64,000 nt of DNA. Source: Firm-04 sp946413695. Lineage in GTDB: Bacteria > Bacillota > Clostridia > Oscillospirales > Ruminococcaceae. Every line of letters begins with the position of its first letter. Within the stretch, counting starts at the first letter, position 1. The DNA is taken from the NCBI GenBank assembly GCA_946413695.1, contig CAMKLV010000004.1:28075-92074 (forward strand), written 5' to 3'. Positions 1 through 7,602 of the stretch are shown piece by piece. A program made the translations under genes and the position numbers. Below the pieces are notes generated by a model, which saw only the letters and a list, made by a program, of their open reading frames with translations, did not search any database and was not told where the DNA came from.

Positions 1-90
1 GAATGATACATCATGCAGCGCGTTGAAGCGTCTGCCCCGCTCCGTATAATCCACGGAGAGGTGTTTGATCTCGATTTTATTCGTAGACAT
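1..90 (-). CDS. ABC transporter ATP-binding protein, N-terminal part only
   Basis: The reverse strand starts an open frame at an ATG at 88-90, reading MSTNKIEIKHLSVDYTERG and then RRFNALHDVSF before it leaves the window. The pattern of a short beta strand, a tyrosine at the base-stacking (A-loop) position and an ALxDVSF segment is typical of the first 30 residues of ABC ATPases of the nitrate/sulfonate/taurine class (SsuB/TauB-like). Its start overlaps the end of the upstream binding-protein gene by 14 bases, so the two are translationally coupled members of one importer operon. Walker motifs lie outside the window, so the class rests on the neighbour. Confidence 0.75.
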   Translation of the reverse strand, partial: MSTNKIEIKHLSVDYTERGRRFNALHDVSF

Positions 91-1285
91 CGAAATGCTC
101 CTGTAAACTCTTGTAGATCGCGCTGTCCGGATTCTCTGCAATCACCGATGCAAGCGCATCCTTGTAGATATCCGTATTGTACAGCGCATCAATATCATAA
201 TCCTCGGTATAGCCAAGCTCGACAATCGAATCCTTGAGCGCCTTTGTGCCCTGCTTGTCAGGATCCGGATTGGATGCGCCGTAGCCGCCGTAAACCTCGG
301 TGCGGATATAGTCCTCGTCAATGTCGATATGAGCCTTGACATCCTTGACGGTGCCTTCCTCATTCTCCTGCGAGAACGCATATGCTCGGATCAGCGCACG
401 CTCAAACGCCTGATAGGTGTTCGGATACTGCGAGAGAGCGACGGTCGGTGCAACCTGACGGCAGCACGGCTGATTCTTCAGTGCAGGCTCCTCGGAGCAG
501 CGGTAGACAATCTTGTATCCCGAGCCCTCCGCAAGCGATGCATACGGCGAATAGACCGATGCCGCGTCAATCGTGTTGTTCTGCAGTGCGGTGTAGGCAT
601 CCTTCTGGCTGTCGAAGTAGACGATGTTGACCTGATCCTCGCCCTCGCCGATCTCGATGCCTGCGTTTTTCAGCAGAATCTGCAGTTCTGCATCCTGCAC
701 GCTGTTCTTGACCGATGCGACGTTTCTGCCCTTGAGAATGCTGATATCCCACGATTCGAGCCCCTCGGTGTATTCCGGCTTGATGACATAGCCGTGACCG
801 TTTGTCATTGCGCCGCCGAAGACAGAGACGTCATGCCCCTGACTCTGGAAGGTCAGCGTCGGGACCGAGCCGATGAATGCGGCATCGAGCTTGCCGGATT
901 CCAGTCCGTTGACGAGCTCGGATGCGCTGGAGAACTGCGTCAGTGTGACGTCCAGTCCCTCATCCTTGAAGTAGCCCTCCTCCGCGGCGACAAATGCCAG
1001 CAGATGCGCCGTGGAATTGAGATGACCGAGCTCGAAGGATGTTTTCTCCGGTGCGGCATCCGCGGAGCCTTCCGCTTTGGATGCATCGCCGTCCTTGCAG
1101 CAGTCCGGCGTATCGGCGCCCTCGCAGCAATCCGGAACCTCAGAGGATTCCGCTCCGGTTTCTGCAGCGGATGTTTCCTCTGCAACGGCATCCGGCGCCG
1201 CGGTCTGTTCGGTATTGAATGCGCCGCAGCCTGTCAGCAGCGAAAGTGCCGCAAAGACAGCAGCCAGTTTGATCTTGTTATTCAT
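77..1285 (-). CDS. Lipoprotein substrate-binding protein of an NMT1/SsuA-like ABC importer
   Basis: 402 residues. The N-terminus is a lipoprotein signal with lipobox LLTGC (Cys20), so the mature protein should be membrane-anchored outside the cell. A low-complexity linker follows with two Cys-Cys pairs (DCCEGADTPDCCKDGD, about residues 52-67). The body reads as a periplasmic-binding-protein fold of the NMT1/SsuA/TauA class: an opening LGHLNSTAHLLAFVAAEEGYF, then GLDVTLTQFSSASELVNGLESG and DAAFIGSVPTL. A further CCRQ motif lies near residue 278. This class delivers sulfonates, nitrate, thiamine precursors or similar small solutes; the cysteine pairs and the Cys-containing leader upstream make a sulfur compound a reasonable guess, but the ligand cannot be read from sequence. 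The ATPase gene follows with overlap. Confidence 0.85.
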   Translation of the reverse strand: MNNKIKLAAVFAALSLLTGCGAFNTEQTAAPDAVAEETSAAETGAESSEVPDCCEGADTPDCCKDGDASKAEGSADAAPEKTSFELGHLNSTAHLLAFVAAEEGYFKDEGLDVTLTQFSSASELVNGLESGKLDAAFIGSVPTLTFQSQGHDVSVFGGAMTNGHGYVIKPEYTEGLESWDISILKGRNVASVKNSVQDAELQILLKNAGIEIGEGEDQVNIVYFDSQKDAYTALQNNTIDAASVYSPYASLAEGSGYKIVYRCSEEPALKNQPCCRQVAPTVALSQYPNTYQAFERALIRAYAFSQENEEGTVKDVKAHIDIDEDYIRTEVYGGYGASNPDPDKQGTKALKDSIVELGYTEDYDIDALYNTDIYKDALASVIAENPDSAIYKSLQEHFDVYE

Positions 1286-1321
1286 ATTCTTTCTTCCCTT
1301 TCGTTCTTTCAGATGGTTGAA

Positions 1322-1393
1322 TTATAAATCGGATGCAGCTTTGCAACATCGCATTCGCTCTGAAAACGAAAGAGATCTTGAAATCGGTTTCAT
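1322..1393 (-). CDS. Possible 23-aa Cys-Cys leader peptide upstream of the ABC importer
   Basis: A 24-codon frame begins with ATG at 1391-1393, has a GGGAGTGA ribosome-binding site 6 bases upstream and ends with TAA 37 bases before the binding-protein gene. It ends RMRCCKAASDL, so two adjacent cysteine codons sit two thirds of the way along. It lies directly behind a plausible promoter. Short Cys-bearing upstream frames that sense cysteine by ribosome stalling are known before sulfur-assimilation genes in other bacteria. That this is one is inference from position, ribosome-binding site and Cys pair; it may equally be chance. Confidence 0.4.
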   Translation of the reverse strand: MKPISRSLSFSERMRCCKAASDL

Positions 1394-1424
1394 CGGTATT
1401 CACTCCCTGTTTGTTTCTGTCCAT

Positions 1425-1454
1425 ATCATACCATACCGATATGAATTTGTCCAA
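1425..1454 (-). promoter_or_regulatory. Promoter of the ABC importer operon
   Basis: On the reverse strand TTGGAC (1449-1454) is followed after 18 bases by TATGAT (1425-1430). Transcription would begin near 1418 and give a leader of about 130 bases that contains the Cys-Cys small frame. Confidence 0.5.
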
Positions 1455-1493
1455 TACAGAAAGATGATTGTGTCCGATAGATAAATTTTATAA

Positions 1494-1530
1494 GCCGGTC
1501 GGCAGTGCCGACAGCCGTTATTCTATAGCC
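1494..1530. repeat. Palindromic dispersed repeat (GGCAGTGCC family)
   Basis: GTCGGCAGTGCCGAC forms a perfect hairpin and is followed by AGCCGTTATTCTATAGCC. The same layout, a GCAGTGC-centred palindrome then a short AT-rich tail ending CTAAAG or CTATAG, recurs at 62.3-62.6, 63.73 and 63.97 kb. Here it lies beside the eroded HNH gene. Confidence 0.45.
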
Positions 1531-1645
1531 ACCCAAGCACCATTCTACTTTTCGGCGCGATGGGCTGAACAGATTTCATACTCGGTAAAAGGAGAACCGA
1601 ATCATAAAAGCGTCTTTGGCGGATATGGGAATGGTTCCTGGACAG

Positions 1646-1831
1646 CTATAGAAAATGGATGCAGGGAGAGAGCGGATGCGGCCATTTCAGCCGGAAGTCA
1701 ACCGGCTTGCCGCAGATTCCGCAGACCTTCTGCGTCGCGTAGATTTTCTTCTTGTTCGATTCAAACTGCGCGCGCTGCGGGCCGTTGTGATCCGGGCGCA
1801 GGTTCGGTCTGGCTCTTGCTCCGTTCGGCAT
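1646..1831 (-). pseudogene. Truncated phage HNH endonuclease
   Basis: The frame starts at an ATG behind AAAGGAGAACACC and encodes 61 residues, beginning MPNGARARPNLRPDHNG with a zinc-knuckle start VCGICGKPV and the segment KWPHPLSPCI. That segment normally leads into the DHIIP of phage-type HNH nucleases, but here it becomes HFL and stops, so the catalytic half is lost. Past the stop, weak remnants in other frames (IPIS; CSAHRAEK) resemble the second half, which suggests decay by small indels. It is the last of four phage-like reading frames on this strand. Confidence 0.6.
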
Positions 1832-1896
1832 GGTGTTCTCCTTTCGGGCATGAAAAAGCACCCTTTGCAGAGTGCTTGTGGTTTATTCAGTTCAGA

Positions 1897-2154
1897 TCAC
1901 AGCATAATGCCGGCGACTTCCGCACGCAGTTCCAGAATGTGCAGGTATTCGCCCATAGTGTGCTGCAGTCGAACTGTGAGATCGTCGTGGTATTCCTGCT
2001 TTCTGCGCTCGGCAGCATCCGCGTCCGAGCAGCACGGCGTGCAATACGCAAGCTTTGCAGCCACTTCACGTTTATTGTTCCATGCTTTCAGCTTCTCGTA
2101 GCGCTCCTTGGTCTGCGCATACTCAGCTTTCAGCCGTTCTTTCCATTCATCCAT
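1897..2154 (-). CDS. Small phage protein, crAss001_48-related type
   Basis: 85 residues, starting behind a strong AAAGGAGTTTATCAC site. The sequence is almost wholly helical (WKERLKAEYAQTKERYEKLKAW) and ends MGEYLHILELRAEVAGIML. This end (MGxYLxILExRAEIxGI) is the recognisable signature of small phage proteins annotated as crAss001_48-related; their role is unknown. The middle carries a CTPCC cluster not usual in the family as I remember it. It lies between two other phage-like frames in the same orientation and is probably a relic of an early or structural region. Confidence 0.6.
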   Translation of the reverse strand: MDEWKERLKAEYAQTKERYEKLKAWNNKREVAAKLAYCTPCCSDADAAERRKQEYHDDLTVRLQHTMGEYLHILELRAEVAGIML

Positions 2155-2219
2155 GTGATAAACTCCTTTCGTTTTCGGGTATGAGAAAACCGCCTTGATT
2201 ACTCAGGGCGGTTTCTATG

Positions 2220-2402
2220 TTATTCAGCATACTTGCCAGCGTCAATATTGGCGGATATTTGTGCGCACTGTTCGAGATAATGTGCGTAGCTCTTTTTTGC
2301 CTCTTCCGGCGCATCATCATTTACAACGAACTCGCCACTTTCGTCAAGATGGAACCAGCTCTTCTCTGCCATCCAATCATAATCAAGTTTTCTCATGCTC
2401 AT
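2220..2402 (-). CDS. Small hypothetical protein in phage remnant
   Basis: 60 residues from the ATG at 2402, which overlaps the stop of the preceding gene (ATGA) and has GGAGGTGTGCGGAGT in front. The product (MSMRKLDYDWMAEKSWF, then DESGEFVVNDDAPEEAKKSY) is acidic with a C-terminal helix and no motif I recognise. Translational coupling to the upstream phage-like gene supports it as a real gene. Function unknown. Confidence 0.5.
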   Translation of the reverse strand: MSMRKLDYDWMAEKSWFHLDESGEFVVNDDAPEEAKKSYAHYLEQCAQISANIDAGKYAE

Positions 2403-2779
2403 ACTCCGCACACCTCCTTCAACAATTTGAAGAACTCTGTTGTAAACTCATCAGGGTTTGTGAAATGCTTTCCAAGTACTTCAGGTATAACTTCATGATA
2501 ATGCGTTGGCATAAAGTGCTTTCCATAGGCTTTCGGATTCTTTTTGACTGAATAGTTGGAAACATTATCCAATAAATAATACAATGTTTGCTCATAACTG
2601 TAACTATTCCCAGTTATATTATAGCATGCTTTCTGAGCAATGTCAAGACCGATTTCACCATATTTCTCAGCGATTAAATGTCCAATTTCATGAACACCTA
2701 TTCCAATTGTTTTTGTTGATGACAGTTTATGGTCTGCACTAAGGCGAACACGAAGGGCGGTGATTGCCATAGACAACAA
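2399..2779 (-). pseudogene. C-terminal remnant of a phage protein with HEIGH motif
   Basis: About 126 residues with a metallopeptidase-like motif GVHEIGHLIAEKYG near residue 28. Similar HExxH-bearing ends occur on phage head-morphogenesis or minor-capsid proteins of Firmicutes prophages. There is no ribosome binding site and no credible start: the open frame continues upstream as NLNELSSIGFLLTGREKILLL to an in-frame stop near 2860, so the N-terminus appears deleted. Downstream genes are coupled to it. Base composition is more A+T-rich than the neighbouring core genes, in line with phage origin. Alternative: a small zinc peptidase of unknown role. Confidence 0.5.
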
Positions 2780-2917
2780 AAGAATTTTTTCTCTTCCCGT
2801 TAATAGGAATCCAATAGAGCTTAATTCATTCAGATTTATGATGCTTATTTATTGAATAACCGGATATTCAACTGAAAAAGCTCAATATGCAGCCTCCCTT
2901 CTATTTTCAAAAATGTA

Positions 2918-2946
2918 TTGAAATCGTGATGATAATGTGATACAAT
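2918..2946 (+). promoter_or_regulatory. Promoter of the LRR-dockerin gene
   Basis: TTGAAA (2918-2923), 17-base spacer, TACAAT (2941-2946), about 55 bases before the AAAGGAGGAG ribosome-binding site of the gene at 3009. Confidence 0.6.
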
Positions 2947-3008
2947 ATAGGAAAAGAACATGAAAGACAGTCTTGCCAAAGCATACTGAAATCCAAAGGA
3001 GGAGTCTC

Positions 3009-4646
3009 ATGAATAAGCGCATTCTTACTGCACTCGCAGCACTCACCATGCTTTGCGGTGCGATAGCCGCCTGTGCACAACCCGCTGCGGCGATTGAAGC
3101 TGGACTTATGACCGAATACAACCAACAGCGAGCCATGGAAGCTGCAAATGCCTTTCCAGATCCGGACGCTGCCTACCGTACTGTAACCGAGGGCATTTTT
3201 CAGTTCCATGTTTATGAGGATTACGCCGTGCTTTCAAAATGCACCGACCGTGATATCGTCGCTGCTGAAATCCCTGCGGAGGTCAGTGGTGTGCCGGTGC
3301 GCGGTGCAGTGGAAACCCCTTTCGGCTTCTGTCGTAATCTCACAAGCATTACTCTGCCAGATTGTTTTGACCATATCTCATGGTATGACCTAATCTGTAC
3401 AACAAGTGTGCTCCTGAACCAGACATCCTCCGGCAGTGTGAACACCTCGCTCACGCCGTTGACCCCCTTGCCCGGACGCGAAAGCAATAGTGAGCAGCCC
3501 GTTCCGTCGGTTACAGAGGTATGCGTCTCTGCGCAAAATCCCTACTATGCCTCATTCGACGGACTCATCTACACGAAGGATATGAAAACGCTGATTGGCT
3601 GTCCGCCCGCTTGCGGCATCACGGATCTTTCGATTCCTGCCGAAACGGAATCTATCGGTGATTTTGCCTTTGCTGCGTGTATGACGTTGGAGACTGCGAT
3701 CATTCCGGAGACCGTGCAGCATGTCCACAATGCTGCATTTGCAGCATGTCCTGTGCTGCGAGAGGTGGAGCTTCCCGAGCAGGTAACTATGGTTGGCGGT
3801 GATACTTTCTTCGGTTGCACCGCACTTGAAACAGTACGCTTTCGCGGTACAGTTGATACCATCGGCTATGGTTCCTTCTCCGGTTGCACTGCACTGACCG
3901 ATTTTGAAATTCCAGAGACAGTGACGGCAATCGGCAGCAGTGCCTTTGAGAACGCTGGGTGCATCGAGAATATCGGCGGCGTGCAGTATGTCGGAAACTG
4001 GGTCGTTGGCAGCGATGAGAATGTGCAGACAGCGATTCTTCGCAAGGGCACAGTCGGCATCGCAGAATTGGCATTCTTTGTCCAGAAGAATTTACGCGTA
4101 CTCGATGTTCCGGAAACAGTGCATCATATCGGCACTCTCTGCGTTGCAGGCATCAGTTCCTGCGCGACATCAGTGCTGCGGCATCGCGGTCATTTTATCG
4201 GTGAGCGTACTTTCTCCGCTGCACGCGCGACGAGCGATATTTTCATTTATGATCCAGATTGCGAGATTTTCGACAATGAGAAAACCATTCCCGCTACCTA
4301 TCGCTTCATTCCGCCGGTCGATGAGTCGGACGAGTTGATTATCGGTGAGCAGAATTATGAGGAAGCAGATCTCGTCATTCATGGTTATGTCGGATCAACA
4401 GCTGAAGCATACGCAAAGAAATACGGACGGAAATTTCTTGCGTTGCCTGTTGAGCTGCCTGCCGGTGATGTTAACAGCAACGGAGAGGTCAGGATTGCCG
4501 ATGCGGTATTATTGCAAAAATGGCTGCTCAGCGAAGGCTCTGCGGACATCCCCAACTGGCAGACTGCGGATCTCAACGGTGATGGCCTACTGAGCGCAGC
4601 CGATCTAACTATTCTAAAGCGAAAGCTGCTGAGCGAAGATGTTTGA
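3009..4646 (+). CDS. Secreted BspA-type leucine-rich-repeat protein with C-terminal dockerin
   Basis: 545 residues, with the start chosen at ATG 3009 behind AAAGGAGGAGTCTC. A Sec signal peptide (MNKRILTALAALTMLCG, cleavage after AQPAAA) opens the protein. Residues about 80-390 hold BspA/LRR_5-type repeats of the form SIPAETESIGDFAFAACMTL and EIPETVTAIGSSAFENAG. The last 60 residues are a type I dockerin: two duplicated calcium loops, GDVNSNGEVRIADAVLLQKWLL and ADLNGDGLLSAADLTILKRKLL. The dockerin implies attachment to a cohesin on a scaffoldin at the cell surface; the LRR part probably binds protein or glycan. Its dockerin differs from the SVEDAQ-type dockerins of the island. It sits just outside the leftmost tRNA-His att copy. 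Confidence 0.85.
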   Translation: MNKRILTALAALTMLCGAIAACAQPAAAIEAGLMTEYNQQRAMEAANAFPDPDAAYRTVTEGIFQFHVYEDYAVLSKCTDRDIVAAEIPAEVSGVPVRGAVETPFGFCRNLTSITLPDCFDHISWYDLICTTSVLLNQTSSGSVNTSLTPLTPLPGRESNSEQPVPSVTEVCVSAQNPYYASFDGLIYTKDMKTLIGCPPACGITDLSIPAETESIGDFAFAACMTLETAIIPETVQHVHNAAFAACPVLREVELPEQVTMVGGDTFFGCTALETVRFRGTVDTIGYGSFSGCTALTDFEIPETVTAIGSSAFENAGCIENIGGVQYVGNWVVGSDENVQTAILRKGTVGIAELAFFVQKNLRVLDVPETVHHIGTLCVAGISSCATSVLRHRGHFIGERTFSAARATSDIFIYDPDCEIFDNEKTIPATYRFIPPVDESDELIIGEQNYEEADLVIHGYVGSTAEAYAKKYGRKFLALPVELPAGDVNSNGEVRIADAVLLQKWLLSEGSADIPNWQTADLNGDGLLSAADLTILKRKLLSEDV

Positions 4647-4729
4647 ATAATGTAAGAAATGAATCATGACGACAACATCTCCGGAGATGATGTGATCGCA
4701 AAGCCCGATTGATCCTGAAAAAAGATGAA

Positions 4730-4761
4730 CAGCCGCCGGTGCGCAAAAACATCGGCGGCTG
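4730..4761 (+). terminator. Hairpin after the LRR-dockerin gene
   Basis: CAGCCGCCG and CGGCGGCTG arms form a 9-bp stem about 85 bases after the stop codon. The following sequence is only weakly T-rich (CTTCTGTCT), so the terminator call is modest. Confidence 0.45.
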
Positions 4762-4861
4762 CTTCTGTCTGCATATTGACAAACTGACTTTTTCGTGAAC
4801 TGTTCGGAGTGAAAGGCACTTCAAAATACAGAAATAATCTGCAAAATTCAAGATAATAAAA

Positions 4862-4899
4862 ATACCGTGTCTACGCGATTTTGCGTAAACACGGCATTT
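4862..4899 (-). terminator. Terminator-like hairpin beside the left att copy
   Basis: Reverse-strand CCGTGTTTACGC / GCGTAGACACGG stem followed by TATTTTTATT. It stands where the terminator of a tRNA-His gene would be, just 3' of the truncated tRNA end, and equivalent hairpins with different sequence stand at the other two att copies (14.86 and 25.06 kb). Confidence 0.6.
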
Positions 4900-4900
4900 C

Positions 4901-4927
4901 CTCAGCGGGTGGGTAGAGGGATTCGAA
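4901..4927. other. attL-like copy of tRNA-His 3' end
   Basis: CTCAGCGGGTGGGTAGAGGG then ATTCGAA; the first 27 bases equal the sequence at the 3' end of the intact tRNA-His gene at 25.1 kb, after which homology to the tRNA stops. The surrounding 4650-5062 stretch has no gene; besides the hairpins it carries CTTCAAAATACAGAAAT, shared with the flanks of the other two copies. Confidence 0.75.
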
Positions 4928-4987
4928 AAAAGGCCCATCTACCATTATCATCCTATTTGCGTTGTTTTTGAGCATCCGACATTGCTC

Positions 4988-5007
4988 CGTGTGCAGTTTC
5001 GTGTGCA
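4988..5007. repeat. Putative integrase arm-type repeats, left end
   Basis: CGTGTGCA occurs at 4988-4995 and 5000-5007, 12 bases apart. The same octamer with the same 12-base period occurs at 14759 and 14771 inside the other end of the element, as expected for arm-type binding sites of a tyrosine integrase. Confidence 0.55.
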
Positions 5008-5062
5008 CTGCACATGGAATCAAAACAGGTCAATCCTGATAATCAATGGGATAGAGGGTGAA

Positions 5063-6076
5063 TTACACCCTCAGTATCCCATTGAAATAATCGTCAATTT
5101 TCTTATCAACCTGTTTCCGTTCTTCACTGAAAGTATGCTGATAAACATTCTTCAGCGTTGAACTTGTAGACCAACCTCCCCGCTCCATTGCATACTTATC
5201 TGGAATATTCAGGAAAAGCATGACTGAAGCATTTAAGTGACGCAGATCATGGAAAGTCATTGTAAAACCGTTTGCTTTTGCAAGCTTTTTCAGATGCTTT
5301 CTGATAAACTGGTAATGTACAGGAACAATGTAATCTTCATCACTATTGTGGGGAACACGCTGAATCAGATCGTTCAGATATGCCGGAACTGCGAGCCGCC
5401 GAGTAGATTTATAAGTCTTGTTCACATCACGCAGAACATCTTTACCATCAAGATACATTTTACTGCGGCAGATTGTCAGAACCCCATCCTTCAAATCTCT
5501 GAACTGTAAACCGCGAACTTCACTGACTCTCAGCGAAAGCCAGATTGCCAGCATACACGGCAATTCAATGTCAGTACCGCGAATCATATTGATGACTTGC
5601 TCTACTGTCGGCAGTTCTTTGATTTTCGGTTTCTTCGGCGGTAACGTGACATTCAGTTCCAGACGAACACCATAGAGTTTCAGCGCAGTCACGACCAGAT
5701 TCATTGCTTCGGAGATTGTCTTCCTGCCTTTGGTTGCTGCATCCTCGTTGATTGCTCGCTGCATTTCAAAGCTGGTCAATTCATGAATGTCAAGATTCAT
5801 AATGCTTTGCAGCCGATGATCTCGAATTACTTCATAGCCGCGAATGGTGGAAGGTGAAAGAACATTGCGTTTCAGGTCAATATAGCCGGTCAAGGCTGCC
5901 GCAATAGTAAACAGATTGCGAACTCTTTCTGCATTCTGTGCATACTCTGCGGCCATTTTCTCAGCTTCCCAGCGTGTCGGTGCAGTTACTGACTTTCTTT
6001 TTCGTGTCCCATCTTTGTCAACGATAAAGAATTGGGCTCTCCAGTTTCCGGACGGCAGTTTTTGCGTTGTTGCCAT
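5063..6076 (-). CDS. Tyrosine-family site-specific integrase
   Basis: 337 residues, starting at ATG behind GAAAGGAGTATACT. It has an N-terminal AP2-like DNA-binding segment (KLPSGNWRAQFFIVDKDGTR), a SAM-like core-binding domain (residues about 55-150) and a C-terminal catalytic domain. Visible catalytic residues are Arg in LSLRVSEVRGL, His-x-x-Arg in TFHDLRHLNAS, the later GGW of MERGGWS and Tyr in NVYQHTFS. Length and domain order match phage and ICE integrases. The gene runs toward the left att copy, as integrases commonly do, and lies close to it. It should excise and insert the element at the tRNA-His 3' end. A hairpin of 7+ bp straddles its stop codon. Confidence 0.92.
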   Translation of the reverse strand: MATTQKLPSGNWRAQFFIVDKDGTRKRKSVTAPTRWEAEKMAAEYAQNAERVRNLFTIAAALTGYIDLKRNVLSPSTIRGYEVIRDHRLQSIMNLDIHELTSFEMQRAINEDAATKGRKTISEAMNLVVTALKLYGVRLELNVTLPPKKPKIKELPTVEQVINMIRGTDIELPCMLAIWLSLRVSEVRGLQFRDLKDGVLTICRSKMYLDGKDVLRDVNKTYKSTRRLAVPAYLNDLIQRVPHNSDEDYIVPVHYQFIRKHLKKLAKANGFTMTFHDLRHLNASVMLFLNIPDKYAMERGGWSTSSTLKNVYQHTFSEERKQVDKKIDDYFNGILRV

Positions 6077-6095
6077 AGTATACTCCTTTCAAACA

Positions 6096-6152
6096 GGTGT
6101 ATACCATAACCCTCTATATTTAGTATACACCATATTGTCAGAAAAGTAAAGT
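6096..6152 (-). promoter_or_regulatory. Integrase promoter region with perfect inverted repeat
   Basis: GGTGTATAC (6096-6104) and GTATACACC (6123-6131) are perfect 9-base inverted arms 18 bases apart. The right arm overlaps a reverse-strand TATACT that has TTTACT 17 bases before it. The symmetry suggests an operator for a repressor or a directionality factor controlling integrase expression. Confidence 0.5.
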
Positions 6153-6205
6153 CCTTTTTCTTGGAATTCAAAAAAAGAATCTTAAAGAAACAAAAGCACA
6201 TTTAA

Positions 6206-6333
6206 GCGTGTAGGCGTGTATTCCGCCTGACTGCGGAACTTGCGGCGTGTAAAACACTGTGTTATCTGCATGTATTACACGTTGTCTTACACGCCGATTA
6301 TCTTGGATTGAAGCCCTTTACACGCTTACACGA
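6206..6333. repeat. Iteron-like TACACGC repeats, possible replication origin
   Basis: GCGTGTA occurs at 6206, 6214 and 6245; its reverse complement TACACGC/T/A occurs at 6276, 6288, 6319 and 6327. Seven copies within 128 bases, in two opposed groups, sit directly next to the end of the replication helicase gene and between it and the integrase. Such iterons are common at origins of integrative elements and plasmids. The rest of the 6077-6325 gap shows nothing else. Confidence 0.5.
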
Positions 6334-7423
6334 CGATACTCGCCCTCACCTTATAACAAGTTTTCACGCCTTTGAATCCGCGAACCCGTTTTCCCTTATC
6401 GTTCAGCACATTGAAATCATAACTGATGCCAAACTTCGGTTCATTTGTTTTCAGTATAGATATAAACGAGTCGCGTTTCAGAGCAGTCAGCGCATTGTCC
6501 CTGCACCACCACTCATATATAGCATAAAAATCTGAACAGGTCACGCTGTAACTTTCACCATATACTACAGCTCCTTCATCTGCCATAAAATCAAATACAT
6601 TGCAGTTCTCTGAGACAGCCTCGCGATTGTTTCTGCGCGTGCGTTCGGAGATCGTGAATTGATAGTTGTTTTGCAACAATCTCTGCAAGCCGTCAAACAT
6701 CCATCGAAAGATTGCGTCTTTCTCTGTCTTTAATTTCTCAGCGAGAAACGGATCATCCCTTCGTCCTTCTGGCTTCGGCCTGGTTGTCAGAATCAATAAA
6801 CGTCTTGCGAAACCGTCGGACTTATCATAGAGAGCGCGCGGAGAACCGTTGCCGAATGCGATGAACCTTGCGTGCAGTTTCGTCTGAAAACTCTGCTTGC
6901 CTTTCGCTTCTACATCGACCGGTATCTCTGCCGTCACCAGCTTCTTGATGTCCGCAGTCGATTTGAGCGCAGACAGCTCCATGTCATCATCCAGACAGAG
7001 CAGCTTGTCCACAAGATTGAAAGAAAAGAATCTGTCAGAGCCGACGCGCTGGAACTTCGCTTCGATCATCGCGTCACCAAAGATCTCACGCAGCACACAA
7101 CCGAGCCTGGACTTACCTTCTCCGCCATTGCCAATCAGGAACAGCATCGTCTGTCCTTTGGTAGACGGAATCAGACAATAGCCGAGATACTCCTGCAAGG
7201 TTTGAATATCCTCCGGTTCGAGTAATTCGTTCAGAAATGACAGAAAGCGCTCCGGCCGATGGGGTGAGTCAGGCTCATAGCATACCCGAAGCCGATTGAC
7301 GCAGAATTGTTTTTCCGCACTCCATGTACCATCCGCTTTGAGCACACCGTTTTGCAAATGGATCTCATCCGGCACGATTGCGAGCGGCTCGCTGAAACAA
7401 ACCATCTTCATTGTCTCGAACAC
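6326..7423 (-). pseudogene. Superfamily 3 (D5/P4-type) replication helicase, N-terminally truncated
   Basis: 365 residues from a GTG codon. The frame is closed by a TGA four codons upstream and there is no ribosome binding site. The start is the D5_N region (DEIHLQNGVLKADGTW). Next comes a Walker A motif in FLIGNGGEGKSRLG (residues about 113-126), Walker B in LLCLDDDMEL and the SF3 motif C area in ARFIAFGNGSPRAL. A C-terminal winged-helix-like part ends in VRGFKGVKTCYK. Family members normally carry an archaeo-eukaryotic primase domain of about 300 residues before this point; here it is missing, with a dockerin-gene terminator 120 bases upstream, so a deletion removed it. The gene would have replicated the excised element. 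Confidence 0.8.
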
Positions 7424-7540
7424 ATCGCGTACCCAATATCAGTATTGCACACCCGCTTTCGGTCGAGCATTACTGACTTTGGTACTCTATTTCATCCTTT
7501 GGAGATTCCCAATCCCTTTTTATTTCCGCTATTTCAAAAT

Positions 7541-7575
7541 AACACCGCCTGACTTTTACATCAGGCGGTGTTTTT
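7541..7575. terminator. Strong bidirectional terminator after the Thr-rich dockerin gene
   Basis: AACACCGCCTGA / TCAGGCGGTGTTTTT forms a 12-bp stem. Nearly the same hairpin ends the other island dockerin gene at 15.1 kb, so the two gene ends are related. Confidence 0.8.
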
Positions 7576-7602
7576 GGGGAATTAAGAGGTCTTATTGATG
7601 TT

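Noticed and set aside
1322..1640. Coding gene between the ABC importer and the HNH remnant
   Set aside because: Plus-strand frames here lack starts and cross the palindromic repeat; only the small Cys-Cys frame on the minus strand has initiation signals.
1540..2870. Complete prophage
   Set aside because: Only four short reverse-strand frames remain, without terminase, portal, tail or lysis genes.
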